Positions 1 through 13,869 of a stretch of DNA of 64,000 nucleotides are shown piece by piece (position 1 is the first letter of the stretch; each line of letters opens with the position of its first letter). The DNA is taken from assembly GCA_964006375.1 (NCBI GenBank), contig OZ023267.1:18120971-18184970 (forward strand). The letters run 5' to 3'. The DNA is from Tillus elongatus. Lineage: Eukaryota > Arthropoda > Insecta > Coleoptera > Cleridae. The notes under the pieces are model-generated. The model did no database searches and was not told where the DNA came from. It saw nothing but the letters and a program-made list of their open reading frames with translations. A program made the translations under genes and the position numbers.

Positions 1-480
1 AAATAATCTGTTCGGTGGGTCCTCTTTTTCGGCCATTTGTTTCGTAGAAATAATTCTAATTACATTTGTACAATTCTCCAGGTTTTAGTTTCTGAGTGAA
101 ATTCAGTTCGGATGGTATTGTATTATAGGTGATACCTGAGGATCTATTTTATGCTTAGGTATGGCTATCTTGGATAAATACCAAAGTTGAAGATTCAACG
201 TCGGAAGGTCGACATAATCGCATTCTGGGAATTGACCAGTACATGCAGCATGAACTTTAGGTAAAATTTGGATTTTTTATGGAATTTCACAATATTGAAA
301 AATTTGTATCCCTTACGTCATATTATGAGTGTCACCGAACCATAGACAAGAATTGAATCATCTGCGAACTGTCAGTTGTCAGCTGACGGATCAGTGTCAA
401 TTGTGGAGAGAATAATAATTATTGGGACATTAATAATAAATGTTTGAAAGGAAACTAATGATGAGAGTTCTCCCTTAGGA

Positions 481-483
<3 letters not shown>
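1..483. other. No recognisable gene
   Basis: AT-rich sequence without a long reading frame or a repeat that recurs in the window. Nothing can be assigned. Confidence 0.5.

Positions 484-569
<86 letters not shown>
484..569. repeat. (TA)n array 1
   Basis: Uninterrupted TA dinucleotide array. No recognised element abuts it on either side. Reading frames through it (poly Ile-Tyr) are not genes. Confidence 0.97.
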
Positions 570-572
<3 letters not shown>

Positions 573-990
573 CCTTTTAATGGATTTAGTAGGTACAATT
601 TAGCTTGTAAACCTTAGGTTAAGATAATATCAGTCAACCTTCAGTGTACGTTAAGGGTTGTTGTATAAAGAATAGTTTAATATTTACTGTAATATTAATT
701 TACTACATAAATGAATACAACTACTTGTTGTTAGTTACTCACTATTCTCCAAATTCAATTGTTATTGTTTGATTATTGGTTTTCTTCCCGTTAGTTTAGT
801 GCCGCTATAGCGTTAGGTCATGAGTGATCTTCTGTGGGAGCTGCCATTGAATTTAAGAGGGGTAGCTACCCGTAGAAAACGGATTACTACAACATAAGTA
901 AATCTTCGGGTCTAGATTCGCAGTTTGAACGTATAGTGCATCACCATTGTTGGTTAGTTTTAAAAAATATAAATATTCTACAAATATATA
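570..990. other. No recognisable gene
   Basis: Unique-looking AT-rich spacer between TA array 1 and the first DNA transposon. Nothing recognisable is seen. Confidence 0.5.
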
Positions 991-1333
991 GGGTGGCGCA
1001 TTGAAAACGAAACAGGCCGATTTGCGCCCAGAGAAATATTTTTTTAAGAAACGCTGAAATACTTCAATTTTAATATTGTGGGGGACATGTTTTGACATAA
1101 AACTCAACTGTGTCACATCAACCCCTTAAGGGTGGTGATGAAAACCCTTATATTTTAAATAGGGAACATGGGTCGAGTGTTACATAATTTGAAAGCTCTT
1201 TCTTTTCTGAATTCAGCACACAAATTTTTTTTTGGAGTTTTATCAACTCGTTTAAAAATTATTCACAGTTGAAGATGCAAAAATAGATTTTACTCATTCT
1301 GATAAGAAATGTGCTGATAGTCAATGTTTTGTT
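991..1333 (+). repeat. Left TIR of DD41D element 1
   Basis: Matches the inverted 2585-2913 arm at roughly 85-90 percent by eye. Its inner part (about 1291-1325) is repeated once more in inverted orientation at 1350-1384, giving an extra subterminal hairpin. Confidence 0.85.
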
Positions 1334-1455
1334 GGTTTGTAAACAAAAAATTGACTATCAGAACATCTCTTATCGGAATGAGAGAAATTCGGTTTATTAT
1401 TTCAGTTTATCGGTCGATTTGATACTTGATAGTACTACCGAAAATTAATTTCACA

Positions 1456-2534
1456 ATGATGTATTCTGTAGAAGAAAGAGTTGAAATAATTACTATTTTT
1501 TTCAGAAACGATGACTGTGCCAACCGTACCGCAAATTTGTTTAATGAACAACATTCGATCAGACATGTTAACAGAAAATACATTTTGGAGTTAGTTGCAA
1601 AGTTTCAACAAAGTGGTTCAGTAGCCAACAAAAGCGGGATCCTGAGCGTGAATTTCCGGTTAGAAATGAGACTACTGAGATGGAAGTTTTAGGACAAATT
1701 GCTGCAGACCCAACTTTGAGCACGAGAAAATTGGCCACTGTTTCAAACATCAAAAGAAGAACTACTCAGCGAATATTGGAGCGTCATAAATTTCACCCGT
1801 ATAAAATTCATCTTGTACAACAATTGAATGAAGATGATTTTGATTGGCGGTTGGAGTTTTGTGAAGTTATGACTGCACGAATAGCTAATAACGGGAACTT
1901 TCTGTTCAATATCTGTTTTTCAGACGAGTGTACGTTTTTATTAAACTCTACAGTCAATCGTCATAATTGTTGTTATTGGGGAGATAATAATCCAAGAAAT
2001 TTTCACGAAGTCCACACTCAAACTCCACAGAAATTGAATGTCTGGACTGGCATTTTTGGATACCGTTTAATCGGACGAATGTTTCTTGATGGTAACTTGA
2101 GTGGCGAAACGTATTTGGAGTTACTAGAAGATATCGTTTACCCTCTACTAATTGACATTGTTGAAAATGATGATCGCTATCAAGAAAATCAATTAGTGTT
2201 TCAACAAGATGGAGCTCCTCCGCATTTTTCACAACGTGTTAGGAAGTTTTTGAACAGGGATTTTCCAGAGCAATGGATTGTGCGCAGAGGTGCTATTGAG
2301 TGTCCCCATATATCACCGGATTTAACTCCTTTAGACTTTTTTCTATAGGGCCATTTAAAGAGTAGAATTTACGTAACAAAACCGGAGTCTCTGAAAGAAT
2401 TACGACGACGCATTGTTGAAGAATGCCGTCTAATAACTCAACAAATGCTCCAGAATGTCAGAGCTCGTTTTGAACAAAATTTGTACTTTTGTATGGAAGC
2501 TGGTGGTGAACAATTTGAACACTTACTTAACTGA
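1456..2534 (+). pseudogene. DD41D transposase pseudogene
   Basis: This would bind the TIRs and cut and paste the element. The ATG at 1456 is preferred because the family motif MYSVEERVEI follows it. The N-terminal part (1456 to about 1635) is a helix-turn-helix resembling DUF4817 proteins, containing YILELVAKFQQSGSVANK. The frame then shifts near 1635 and continues through 1680-2346 with the catalytic segments FSDECTF (first Asp), FQQDGAPPHF (second Asp) and SPDLTPLDFF (third Asp). An in-frame TAG at 2346-2348 replaces the expected Trp codon. Coding similarity continues to a natural TGA at 2532-2534. The frameshift and the stop make it non-functional. Family identity is firm; the subfamily name is an inference from the D-D spacing. 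Confidence 0.85.
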
Positions 2535-2584
2535 ATAAACATTTTTGAACGTTTGGTTTTGTTTTTTAGTTTTTTTAACGAAAA

Positions 2585-2913
2585 ATTGACTAATCAGTGC
2601 ATTTCTTATCACAATGAAATACGTTCTTGCAACTCCAACTGTGAATAATTTTTAAACGAGTTGATAAAACTTCCAAAAAAAATTGTGTGCTGAATTCAGA
2701 AAAGAAGGAGCTTTCAAATGATGTAACACTCGACCCATGTTCCCTATTTAAAATATAAGGGTTGTTATCACCACCCTCAAGGGGTTGATGTGACAAAGTT
2801 GAGTTTTATGTCAAAATATGTCCCCGTCAATATTAAAATTGAAGTGTTTCAGCGTTTCTTAAAAAAATATCTCTGGACGCAAATCGGTCTGTTTCGTTTT
2901 CAATGCGCCAACT
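2585..2913 (-). repeat. Right TIR of DD41D element 1
   Basis: Inverted partner of 991-1333. It ends GTTTCGTTTTCAATGCGCCA, the reverse complement of the left terminus. Confidence 0.85.
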
Positions 2914-4055
2914 TGTATAGTTTCTTATGAAAGAAATTGCGAGGATGAAAATAATATTTGTTGGACAATCTTTAAAATGCAGCAACTTCTTGACAACATT
3001 ATTTGAAGTTGAAGGACACGTGCTTGGATAAAAAGCTTACCTCGTAGATCAAAAGGAAACTTCTGAAAAACTTGCCCCAGTTGGTGAAGTGCAAAAACTA
3101 CAATGAAATGTGAAGACCTGCGATCGCACTTGAAAACCCAAGTCAATTTTTATTAGAGGATGCGACAGAGTAGTAAGTACAAACCATTTAAATACACATT
3201 TTTGCAAAATTATAAAAATAAACACACTTAGTTAAAAGATCGAATTGTTACTTAAATATTATAAATATTACATTTAGTTATGAAATATTGATCGCCACAA
3301 ATTTGCAGTAATAAGTTTGCACTGAATACTTTCCTAGCAAATCAATTCAATTATCTAATCTCGATCTGTATGTCTAATTAAATCTAGCAAACCATGCAAC
3401 TATTAATAGGCAAATTTAAATTAGGACCACAATTAAGTTGCAAGCGAGTGTGCTTTACATAGTTTCAAAGTGTATATGACCAGACTTTCAAATTAGGAAT
3501 ATATATTAGACCACTTTACTTTCTAAATATCAAAGACATGTTCAATTTCGTATTTTAAAATTGCCTAACAAGAGTGAAGAAGATTTAAGAGATATTGTTA
3601 GCTGTGATCACGTTTACAGGTTGATGTAATCGTAAGTCGTGCTAGTTTCTTCCTGATTTCATTAGAGTAATGGCCACTGCCCATACATATTTACATCCAT
3701 GTGATTTTATTACCACATAAAATTAGTTACAGAGAAAGAAAATAATTAAAATGGAGTTTTAACGTTGTAGATCGGTTTTTTCGGTTACTAATTTTTAATG
3801 CTTTAAATGTAAAATGTACCCTGTGTTTGATGAGAATCGTACAACTGTATAATAAGAAAAAAAAATCATTGATGAGGGATACCTGTTTCAAAAACTGCGC
3901 ACCATTGCTAACTTTATTATTGGAGCTACAATGTTGGTCAAATGAGCAAATTAGTGCCATTTCTACCGGGTATTAAAATAGTGAAAACGGAAAAACGATT
4001 GAGCATTGACTTTTGAAGATATTATAGAAAATGCATTTTTCTCCAATGGAACACC

Positions 4056-4058
<3 letters not shown>
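2914..4058. other. No recognisable gene
   Basis: AT-rich spacer. Short frames at 2925-3146 and 3727-3960 show no family motif. No repeat partner was noticed elsewhere in the window. Confidence 0.5.

Positions 4059-4141
<83 letters not shown>
4059..4141. repeat. (TA)n array 2
   Basis: Pure TA array. On its right it abuts a copy of the dispersed repeat called family R here. Confidence 0.97.
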
Positions 4142-4147
<6 letters not shown>

Positions 4148-4345
4148 AGCATTTCCGGGAAAATTTTGCGTTTTCCTTCGGAAAATCTTTGTATTTCCGA
4201 AAATAACATAACAACTATGACAACCAAATTTGGCACATACGTTTCTACGGCCAGAATTACTTCACATGCCAAGAATAAGATATTTGCTTTAAAAGAAAAA
4301 AAGTTATAGGAATTTAAAGAAAAAATTTTGGGTGCCACTGGTGAT
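4142..4345 (+). repeat. Dispersed repeat family R, copy
   Basis: Shares ordered blocks with 7556-7960, 16493-16900, 25380-25560 and 26448-26760: a CGGAAAA-rich block, 'ataac...caaatttgg', then 'aaaaaagttat..g.atttaaagaaaa'. Non-coding in appearance. Usually adjacent to a TA array. Confidence 0.65.
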
Positions 4346-4449
4346 CAAAGGAAAGCACAAGAACAAATTATTTTGTACAGTTAACAAAACAAGAAGTAGC
4401 AGAAAAAATATTTTGAAAATTTTATAATTTTTCTCAGAAAAAAAATCCC

Positions 4450-5330
4450 AGAGTAAGTGCTTAAAAACATCGCCATTATGTTCTATACATTTTGCTACGC
4501 TGAATTTTGCACTGCGTGTGGTCTCCAGAATTGTCGTCCCATCAATGCTTTCTACGGCAGTGATTATATATGCATCAAGTGTGTTGTACCTTTGCGTATA
4601 AATTTTAACTTTTATGTATGCCCACAGGAAAAAGTCAAGCGGCGTAATGTCAGGAGATCGTGACGGCCGCTGGAGGTCATCAATACCAATCTATCGACTT
4701 CTAAACATTTGTTGCAAAAATTAATTGTAATGTCCTGTTAGAAGTATGCTAGCTGTCCATCTACTAAACTTAGTTCGTCTAGGAGATCCTCTAAAATTTT
4801 TGCATGAAATGAAACGTAACGTTCTTCTGTCAACGATCCATTTTAGAAGAACGGGCCAATAATTTTAGATCCCGTCGTATCACACCATACATTAATACTC
4901 AGCCGATTTTGTGGCCCTGTGGGATGAACAACAAATAGATCTTCGTAACTTCAACAATGGTGAGCTTTTCTGCTGACGAAAATCTTATTTCAAAAGTTTG
5001 CTTTAACACTCCACAAAATATGTCTAAAAAAAAAAGAAAATTGCGATTCTGTTGGCAGGTGTTCATTAATCATCGATAAAATCTCAATCTTTTCATATGA
5101 TCACCATAATGAAGTATTTGTACATGATAATATTTGAATGGCATGAATTTGTGTTTCTTCAAAACTCAGTGGACAAAAGTGGTCTCCAATTGAATTATTC
5201 AAATGTGCCGCAAGAAACTCTAATACGTTCGTTCACCTCAGTTATCTCATTGGATGGTTTGGTCTTCTTATTTTCACAAAAGTGTTTTAATGGAATCTGA
5301 ATTTCATATAAAGTAACAAGAAATACCGAC
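4450..5330 (-). pseudogene. Tc1/mariner-superfamily transposase relic
   Basis: Minus-strand DDE transposase remains. Around 4590-4690 the strand encodes RSPDITPLDFFLWAYIKVKI, the third catalytic Asp region of the IS630-Tc1-mariner superfamily. Upstream, near 4740-4920, are WCDTTGSKIIGPFF and LTEERYVSFHAKILEDLLDE, the usual segment between the first and second catalytic residues. Near 5050-5150 is KFMPFKYYHVQILHYGD, matching the region before the first catalytic residue. Several stops and frameshifts separate the pieces, and TIRs were not found. It differs in sequence from the other transposases in the window, so it is a separate family. Ends are approximate. Confidence 0.78.
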
Positions 5331-5527
5331 GCAGTGGCATCTGGCGATTAGACAATATCAGTTGACAGTGTTCAAGCGCTCTCATGGAGTTTTTTCTGCA
5401 TAAAATTCATGCCTCCAGCATACAAATTTCTCCAGAAGACAATAAAAAAAATGTACAGAGCAACAGCAAAATATTGTAATCAGATTTATTCAATAAGCTG
5501 GCGTATTGCAATTTGTTGAGAAAATAA

Positions 5528-5979
<452 letters not shown>

Positions 5980-6064
<85 letters not shown>
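5980..6064. repeat. (TA)n array 4
   Basis: Pure TA array. No recognised element abuts it. Confidence 0.97.
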
Positions 6065-6068
<4 letters not shown>

Positions 6069-7476
6069 TTTTATTACAGTGTACTATATATAGTTGACCG
6101 TTTTATGGTTAATATTTGAAATTTCTTTTTAAAAGTCTCAAAGTCCTGACCTCGTTACAAGCGAATGATAAATTGGTGGTTGCACCGAAGTTTTAAGAGA
6201 AACAAAACAAAATTGTTTACGAATATCCACAAAAAAAATCTAAGAAAGTTTGCTAAAAACTAGTACTTCTACAGAAATTAAATTTTACGTAAGAATTCAA
6301 TAAAATATTTTGACAAAAATTTCCTTCAACATTTTTTTATTGCACTAAAATTTAGCGAAACATTATATTTAACGAATTTCGTTAAAAAATGTTCTATCAA
6401 AACCTCACTAAACACTCTTCGACACAAAAATTCGAAACAAATTTTTCTGCCAAGAAAATTGAAATAATATTTTTTCTTTTAAGGTGGTTCGCTAAAAAGT
6501 TTGTAAGAAAATTTGCTATTACAACAAGATTTTGTAGATGAAAATTTGTATTGAAATTAATTATAATTTATACAATCGGATCTAAATACAGACGTACCTA
6601 CTTCTGTTGGTCTACGGTCCAAGAACTTTTTTCCACCTCACGATACCGTAAAAAGCGAAACCGGTTGCAGATAAGAAAACAAGCATTTGTGAAGCCACAG
6701 AAAAAGTCTCTACGGCTCTATTAAGTATGGAATGGTTAGCCAAGTTAGAGTTACTATTATATGTACCATTACTTTGGACCACCTGTATAAACTGTCATGT
6801 AGGTACCTGATTACGATTCTACCTGATTTGAGAAATGAATATTGCTACTGAATGGAACAGGATGTCTGAATTTTACCACCTGTAAAACATTCGCCAGCTA
6901 AAGGTCAAATGTTAATAGTATATAACCTTTGTATTATCCAAAATACTGATTTTCAAGTAAAGGTCAGTTATTTATAATTTAGAAATTCTTCAATAAACCA
7001 GGTATGACATCAGATTTTGATTTGTGATTTTAAATATCTGCAATGTAACTAAATAATACTCTTAACTGATTTCTCTTGAGAAATGAAAGTTCCACATCGC
7101 ATCTTCGGATGTGTTGCGATTAAACTAACCGTAAACACTTGGGTTTCAATGATTTCTTTCTCTTTCATCGAAGTGATTTCCATCATAACTAATTATTTTT
7201 TATTCAGACTACCTTCAAGGAAAACTTAACACGAGATAACTGATATGGAAATCCGTATAATCTAGTAGACAGTTGCGCAATTTTTTTGTAAAAACTTGTA
7301 CGTTTATACTAGATCGTAAATCTTCCAGTACATTTATTCAATACGTGCAAGAAGTAACTGTGTCAACGATCTTGCTTACAACTTGCTTTGCCCACCTTAA
7401 TGTCTAAATTGTTTTCAATAAAGCAATGACGTGAATTTTTCTTTATTCCTCAGGCCTTGTCAATATTAGCGAATTT

Positions 7477-7479
<3 letters not shown>
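6065..7479. other. Non-coding; partly related to the 17-18 kb repeats
   Basis: No gene seen. About 6240-6560 resembles, in reverse orientation, the AT-rich units at 17470-18424 (recurrent 'aagaaaatttgctatta' phrases). About 6600-6740 shares 'tgtgaagccacagaa' and flanking words with 17270-17460. The remainder is unassigned. Confidence 0.45.

Positions 7480-7555
<76 letters not shown>
7480..7555. repeat. (TA)n array 5
   Basis: Pure TA array followed directly by family R. Confidence 0.97.
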
Positions 7556-7558
<3 letters not shown>

Positions 7559-7960
7559 CACAACGATAACTCAAAAAATAATGTACCGATTTTTATCAAC
7601 TTTGCTGAGTACCTTCTTTTTGCAAGTGGCTTGGATGAGTTCGTTAGCCAGAAAAATCGGCCCAGCTTAACCCGGAAAATGTTGTGTTTTCTTTCGGAAA
7701 AAAATTATATCTCCGGAAATAATAAAATAAGGGCAACTAAATTTGTTGCGCGTGTTTATAATGCAAAGGGTGAATCATGCATTAAAAATTAGAACTACAA
7801 GTTTAAAGACAAAAAAGTTATAGCCATTTAAAGAAAATAATTGGGGTTTTCCTCAAAACGTCAAAGTCGCAATTTGAAACGTCAAAATTGGCAACATTTA
7901 GGCAAAGAACCTGAAAGTAATATGGGTTATGAATAGACCCAAAGGTGACAAACTTGTTCA
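7556..7960 (+). repeat. Dispersed repeat family R, long copy
   Basis: Starts CGATAACTCAAAAAATAATG just after a TA array, like the copy after 26447. It continues through 'gcttggatgagttcgttagcc', 'ttatatctccggaaataa' and 'cctcaaaacgtcaaa'. A 111-codon frame across the TA array is an artefact. Confidence 0.75.
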
Positions 7961-8930
7961 AAACGTATGAAATCTGTGCACTATTGTTTCTCCAAATGTC
8001 AAAATAAAACATAAAAAAACATATATTCATCGAGCTATATGTGACCATGCAACCTTTTGCGTAGCAGTTCAGCACGCTTCCAATGCGCTATCGGCTAATA
8101 CGTCAACTAACGTTTTGTCTACATGATACTTAATACGGGCTTCATACTAAGGGTAGTATATGAAAAGTATACGTAACAATTAATTACATAATTAGTAGAA
8201 TTGCCATTGAAACACATTGAAGGATTGTTTCGGTCTTATATGACGTCTTATGTTTAAGTTTAAAGATAAAAGAAACTATTTTAGAATCATTTTTATTGAC
8301 TTGACTTGATTTTGTTTACATTTATACTTTATGTATTATGCGACAGCATAATATATCTATGCTGCCCTAAAACTGCATTTGGGGCCGTTCATAAAGCTAC
8401 AAATATAGTGTATTTTAATAATTGATTGAATCCCCCAGTTAAGTAGCAATCACTTGGCAAATTTTTAATTTCATATCGTCTGTCATTTTCCATAATGGCG
8501 GCCGAGATTTCACGATTGTTGGTTCGGGTAGTATGTTTTATGCCTGGTATATATTTAGTCTGGTTACCGTTGATGTATCGTTTATACCGGTTGTATGAAT
8601 CAAACTACGCGTGGCAGTTAACTACTCTGTCTGTCAGGCATTGGACTTTAACCACTAAGTCGGTTTCAACGCATGTCTTTGAGATTTTATTTTTAACTTG
8701 GAAAAACCTCTAAATATTTTGTACCAAATTACGTTAAATTCACAACATAGGTTTATTTGCACTATTTGTAGCCACGTCTAAAGTCTTATTCCAGTTACTC
8801 TGATACAGACAAAAATATAGCGTTTTCAAACAGTTTTCCCCGATTTTTCACCGGAAAAACTTGAGCATAGAGGCTGATTAACGAACTCGACCTTGGTTTT
8901 CGCGCAAACATATACAAATTTTAACGAACC
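7961..8930 (+). repeat. Long dispersed repeat family S, copy 1
   Basis: About 1 kb that recurs at 28611-30180, 30181-31130 and 55611-56942. Landmarks in order: 'caaaacgtatgaaatctgtg', a tRNA-like block (about 8028-8100), 'gtttcggtcttatatgacgt', 'attatgcgacagcataat', and 'gtatgttttatgcctggtat'. No coding capacity is convincing. Confidence 0.8.
8028..8100 (-). repeat. tRNA-like block in family S, copy 1
   Basis: The minus strand reads with tRNA-like order: a D-arm-like 'gatagcgcattggaagcg', an anticodon-arm-like region, then 'aaggttgcatggtca'. It is more decayed than the 29.25-kb copy. Probably SINE-like or tRNA-derived, not a functional tRNA. Confidence 0.45.
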
Positions 8931-9603
8931 TTAATTTTCATCGTGACCTCTCTATTACCGAATTTTTCTTAATGAAAATTCGCTAATAACTAAGTAATGC
9001 GGCTCCAGGTAAATTAAAAAAAATGTAATCTTAACAGTGTAACAGATATTAAGTGATTTTTAATTAACATATATAATGTATGTTATGCTGGAATTCTAAA
9101 ACAGTAGTTGTCTTAGATAACTGCAAAAATTACCTTTTTCTATTTTTCTTTATAAGCAAATGGTCTGAACAAACAGAAACGTCAAACCATTGCCTCGTTT
9201 GAGTTGTGCTAGCCAAAACTGTTCGGTCAACTTGCGGACACAACACCCTTGTGCATATGAATTAAAAATCAATCGATATTTTTATTAGCCTATCATGTAA
9301 TGTAAGCTTTTTTAAAAAGTTTGGACGCAGCTAGTACGTTATGGTAGCGAATTTTCATTAAATACTTCAAATTTGAATGTCTGAATTTTTTTATAAACCT
9401 AGAAAGTTGCATTTTCCCAAGGCAACATATCCACCATATTTTTTTCAAACTAGCTTTGTAATTTTCGGAGATAAAAATTTTGTTAAAAAAAAACTCAACA
9501 TTTTTCAGGAAAATCTTACCCGATTTTCCTGGCTAACGTTTTCATCCAAGCTATAAATAAAAGGGAGATTCGTGCCGAGTTTGATCAAAATCTGTTAATA
9601 ACT
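8931..9603. other. Mixed repeats, no gene
   Basis: About 9316-9375 is a family M terminus (GGACGCAGCTAGTACGTTAT). About 9490-9603 is family R in minus orientation ('gattttcctggctaacg', 'tttgatcaaaatctgtt'). Nothing coding is seen. Confidence 0.6.
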
Positions 9604-10225
<622 letters not shown>

Positions 10226-12310
10226 ATTTTAAAAAAATAAAAGTTTACTAAAATGATAGAGAAACTTCGATATTACCCAAATATTATAAGATACTTCACT
10301 GGTAAAATTATTTTATGGGTAATATCAAATTTCACTTCAGAAAATTAGGAAATTACCTGATTAATGTTGTTTCTTCTATATAATCTGGTAATATATACCA
10401 AAACGACTTATTGATCTAATAAAAATAAATAATTACCAAGTCCAAATAACCAAAAGGTAAACTGACGTTTGTAATTGAACTAGAAAATGATTCTCCCTAA
10501 AATTTACAAAATATAAACAAGCTTACGTTGGTTAATTTTATTATCTCTTTCCCCCACTCTTATTTTAAAACACGTTACAATAAAGTGCTCTTTAATTATC
10601 TCGGCCATCCACCCCCACCATCTGCACTATATCTCTTAAAATGAGGTAAATGTTAACCCTTCCTGGTAAAATTATAAACTTCAAAAAGTTACTAATTTAT
10701 GACTGATGCAACAAAATTTTTTAAACGAATTATCATTGCGAAAGACTTATATGCAACTGGCTGTCATATTAACAGTTTTGAAATGTTTAGAGTTATTATA
10801 GATGTCAAGTCATAAAACTAAAATCCAGCCTTCGGCGGCTTACGTAAGCCGAAAACTTAAATACATAGAAATGTAAAGCTCAAGATGTTGGTGAAAAAGC
10901 TATGTATTAATATTATTTCTAAGCTTAAATCAGAGTAGCAAAAAATGAACACTGGTTTGGGCAAAACAGTAACAAAATTTGAAGTGGTTATCAAATAACA
11001 TACTTTAGTACTATATTACTGATTGAATACCTTTTATACACCTGGACGTAATAGGTAACTAATTTGAGGTTTTAAATAACAAGTTTCACCTAGCGACATA
11101 TAAACTTGCAGCTTTTGTACAACCCACTTTTGAGGTTATTACTAATGAACAAATAACCCTCCAAGTATGTAATTGAATGGTTACTAAGATAAATACCAAT
11201 ACAAATTTTGTTACTGTTTAATCCTTTAAGCTTCGAATGTTATTTTACTAGCAGGATGTTGACCAGCTTAGCTCTAAATTCACCCACAACACTGGAAGCT
11301 ATTACCTACAACAATACATCAACACCACACAGTGAAACTAAAACACAAAACTATGATCGAATGATTTGGCGTAATCGCCGCCAAAAGAAACGTGCGTCTA
11401 GTGATATAAACAATGCAAAGTAAATATAAAAAATTATCTTACACTAGTCAATGCGGAGACGTTAAAAGTGAATGTGATAATATCTTAAAGTTTCGTCTTA
11501 TTTGAAAGCTCGTATGTAGGTCGTATGTGCTCGACGAGTGTACGACGCAGCTCGAGCTCAACCAATCAGGTCAAGGAGGGTGACTGAGCATTTATGGAGG
11601 GTAGCATGAAATTTATTGGGGGGTAGGACGATTCTAAATTAGTGGGGAAGTCGTTTTATTCGAACCCGTTACTTTATTAGAAATAAGTTCCCAACCGATT
11701 TCGCGGTCACTTATTAAATTGTAATTGTTCTGGTCTTGTTATCATTACCATGTAATTTGAGCGAGTTGTTCTTGAACTTGCAGTTGCATAAGTAAGCTAA
11801 TGGTCAAATTTTTAGCGTAACCAACGTGTGGAATTATACATATTACACGAAAGTTTTTACCAGAAATTTTATTAAAACCACAAATTAATCTATCCGGTGG
11901 TTTATGAAATATTTCACAAATTTACGTGCGTTTCATCAGGAGCTTTGCGATATAAAAAATATTGCGTGAAGAGTCTTAAAATGTGTCACAACTAAGAATA
12001 CCAATTATGAGAATCTGTATATTGACGAGTGATTGGATTTTCCTAGGTTCATCATAATCGTAGTCTAAAGGCGATGACGCCTTGTCATAGCAACTATTAC
12101 TCACTGTCTCATAAAGCTCCTTTCATTTCTTTGGAGCGTCCACGCTTGATCAATTGGTGCATATTTTCCAGAATGTTGTCTGCTAGTCTACCTCATTCCT
12201 TTTTTTCAAGTAGTCATAATTGTCTTTCACTGTACAGAAAAAGTTGTTACGTCTTAGACTATGAGCAACAAAATTTGCATTTCTCCCATCTATTAGCGAT
12301 TTTCTTTTAA
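10226..12310. other. No recognisable gene
   Basis: About 2 kb of AT-rich sequence. The frames at 11208-11423 and 12074-12310 have no recognisable motif and no copy elsewhere in the window. The phrase CTGATGAAAC (minus strand, near 11935) lacks the rest of a hammerhead. Confidence 0.5.
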
Positions 12311-12396
12311 AAAATCACTAATATGGAGATCCCGGTTTTTGAATTTTGAAAAAAATTCTTCAAACGAGCGCGAACTAGGCCGCCTAGAACCCATAT
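12311..12396 (-). repeat. Family G repeat, part split by a LINE
   Basis: Minus-orientation family G up to '...cctagaacccatat'. It resumes as 'ccggggtcattttcaatttt' at about 12958-12985, next to a TA array. The LINE at 12397-12957 interrupts it. Confidence 0.7.
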
Positions 12397-12957
12397 CATT
12401 TTCATTTTCACCAGCTAATCTCTATACTTTATATACTTCACAAATAAGACCAAACCTCGAATACTGCTCGCACATCTGGGGTGCTGCTGCCGCTTCTACA
12501 CTCTGTCTCCTGGACTCCATTCAAAAGAAAGCTATACGTCTCATCAGTGACCCTACCCTTACCCAAAGGCTGCCATCCCTTGCCCACCGACGTGCCGTTG
12601 GTAACCTCTCTCTCTCTCTTTTATAGATATCTGCATGGGCACTGCTCAGAGGCGCTTTCTTCCATAGTTCCTCCACCTGTTGCCCCCAACAGATCTACCA
12701 GGGGAACAGAGCGAATGCACCCTTTTACTGTCCAGGTTACCAGACATAGAACATCCTGTTATGCCCGCTCTTTTGTCCCGATGACTTCCAAGTTGTGGAA
12801 CTCCTTGCCGGCACATGTTTTTCCTTCTCCCCCGAACCTCCAAACCTTCAAGTCCAGAATTAACAAGTTGCCTCTTTCCTCCTTGTCGACACCCACGGTA
12901 CGATAGTATTTAGGCTATAAGCCCTCGTGGTGTGTTGTTGAAATTAAAAAAAAAAAA
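12397..12957 (+). mobile_element. LINE family A, 3' fragment
   Basis: A 5'-truncated non-LTR retrotransposon. It encodes the segment after the reverse transcriptase typical of insect CR1/jockey-type LINEs: LYTSQIRPNLEYCSHIWGAA, LLDSIQKKAIRLI, then in another frame YRYLHGHCSEALSSI and SKLWNSLPAHVFPSPPN. The frame changes inside a CT-repeat near 12625. It ends with GTGTGTTGTTGAAATT and a run of A, the poly-A tail. Related copies lie at 38955-39625, 40563-42414 and 32157-32363. It is inserted in a family G repeat. Confidence 0.85.
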
Positions 12958-12980
12958 TCCGGGGTCATTTTCAATTTTCA

Positions 12981-13610
<630 letters not shown>

Positions 13611-13869
13611 TCTGTATTGTTCTGGCTTTTACTAATTTCCAAAAATTCATAATAAGAAACAACAACTATTGTACTACTATTTTATAATTAATAACTAACA
13701 AACTAAGAAACGAAAAAAATATTTAAAAAATGTCAGTACGTATCATTATAATAAATGTTGAAAATGCCCCCTTCGGAGAGAACGCATGACTCTAGTCTGT
13801 TTCTCATTGAACTTCGTATTCTATGAAAAATACCGGGTGTGTTTCTTATAATATCACATGATGCGATAA

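Larger units (their letters stand above)
991..2913 (+). mobile_element. Decayed DD41D Tc1/mariner-superfamily transposon with long TIRs
   Basis: A 1.9-kb element. Its left end reads GGCGCATTGAAAACGAAAC and its right end reads the inverted form. Inverted arms of about 330 bp flank a broken transposase. The last few bases of the two ends differ, so the exact borders and a TA duplication are approximate, although TA-rich bases lie on both sides. The transposase keeps three Asp residues with 41 residues between the second and third, the DD41D arrangement (rosa-like in the literature). TIRs this long are unusual for mariner elements. The element looks immobile because the transposase has a frameshift and a stop. 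Confidence 0.85.

Noticed and set aside
6620..6670. CTCACGA...GCGAAACCGGTTG on the plus strand, hammerhead-like
   Set aside because: The core G5 is C, stem II does not pair, and stem I is poor. Could be a relic but is not supportable.
8495..8713. A frame ([11 protein letters not shown]...) similar to one at 29743-30063 and present in all four family S copies
   Set aside because: The similarity follows from the repeat being conserved at the nucleotide level. Two copies carry stops, and no protein family or start context supports it.
11208..11423. 71-codon frame with a basic C terminus
   Set aside because: No motif, no repeat partner, chance length in this composition.
11925..11950. CTGATGAAAC on the minus strand
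   Set aside because: No stem II between CTGATGA and GAAAC, so not a hammerhead.
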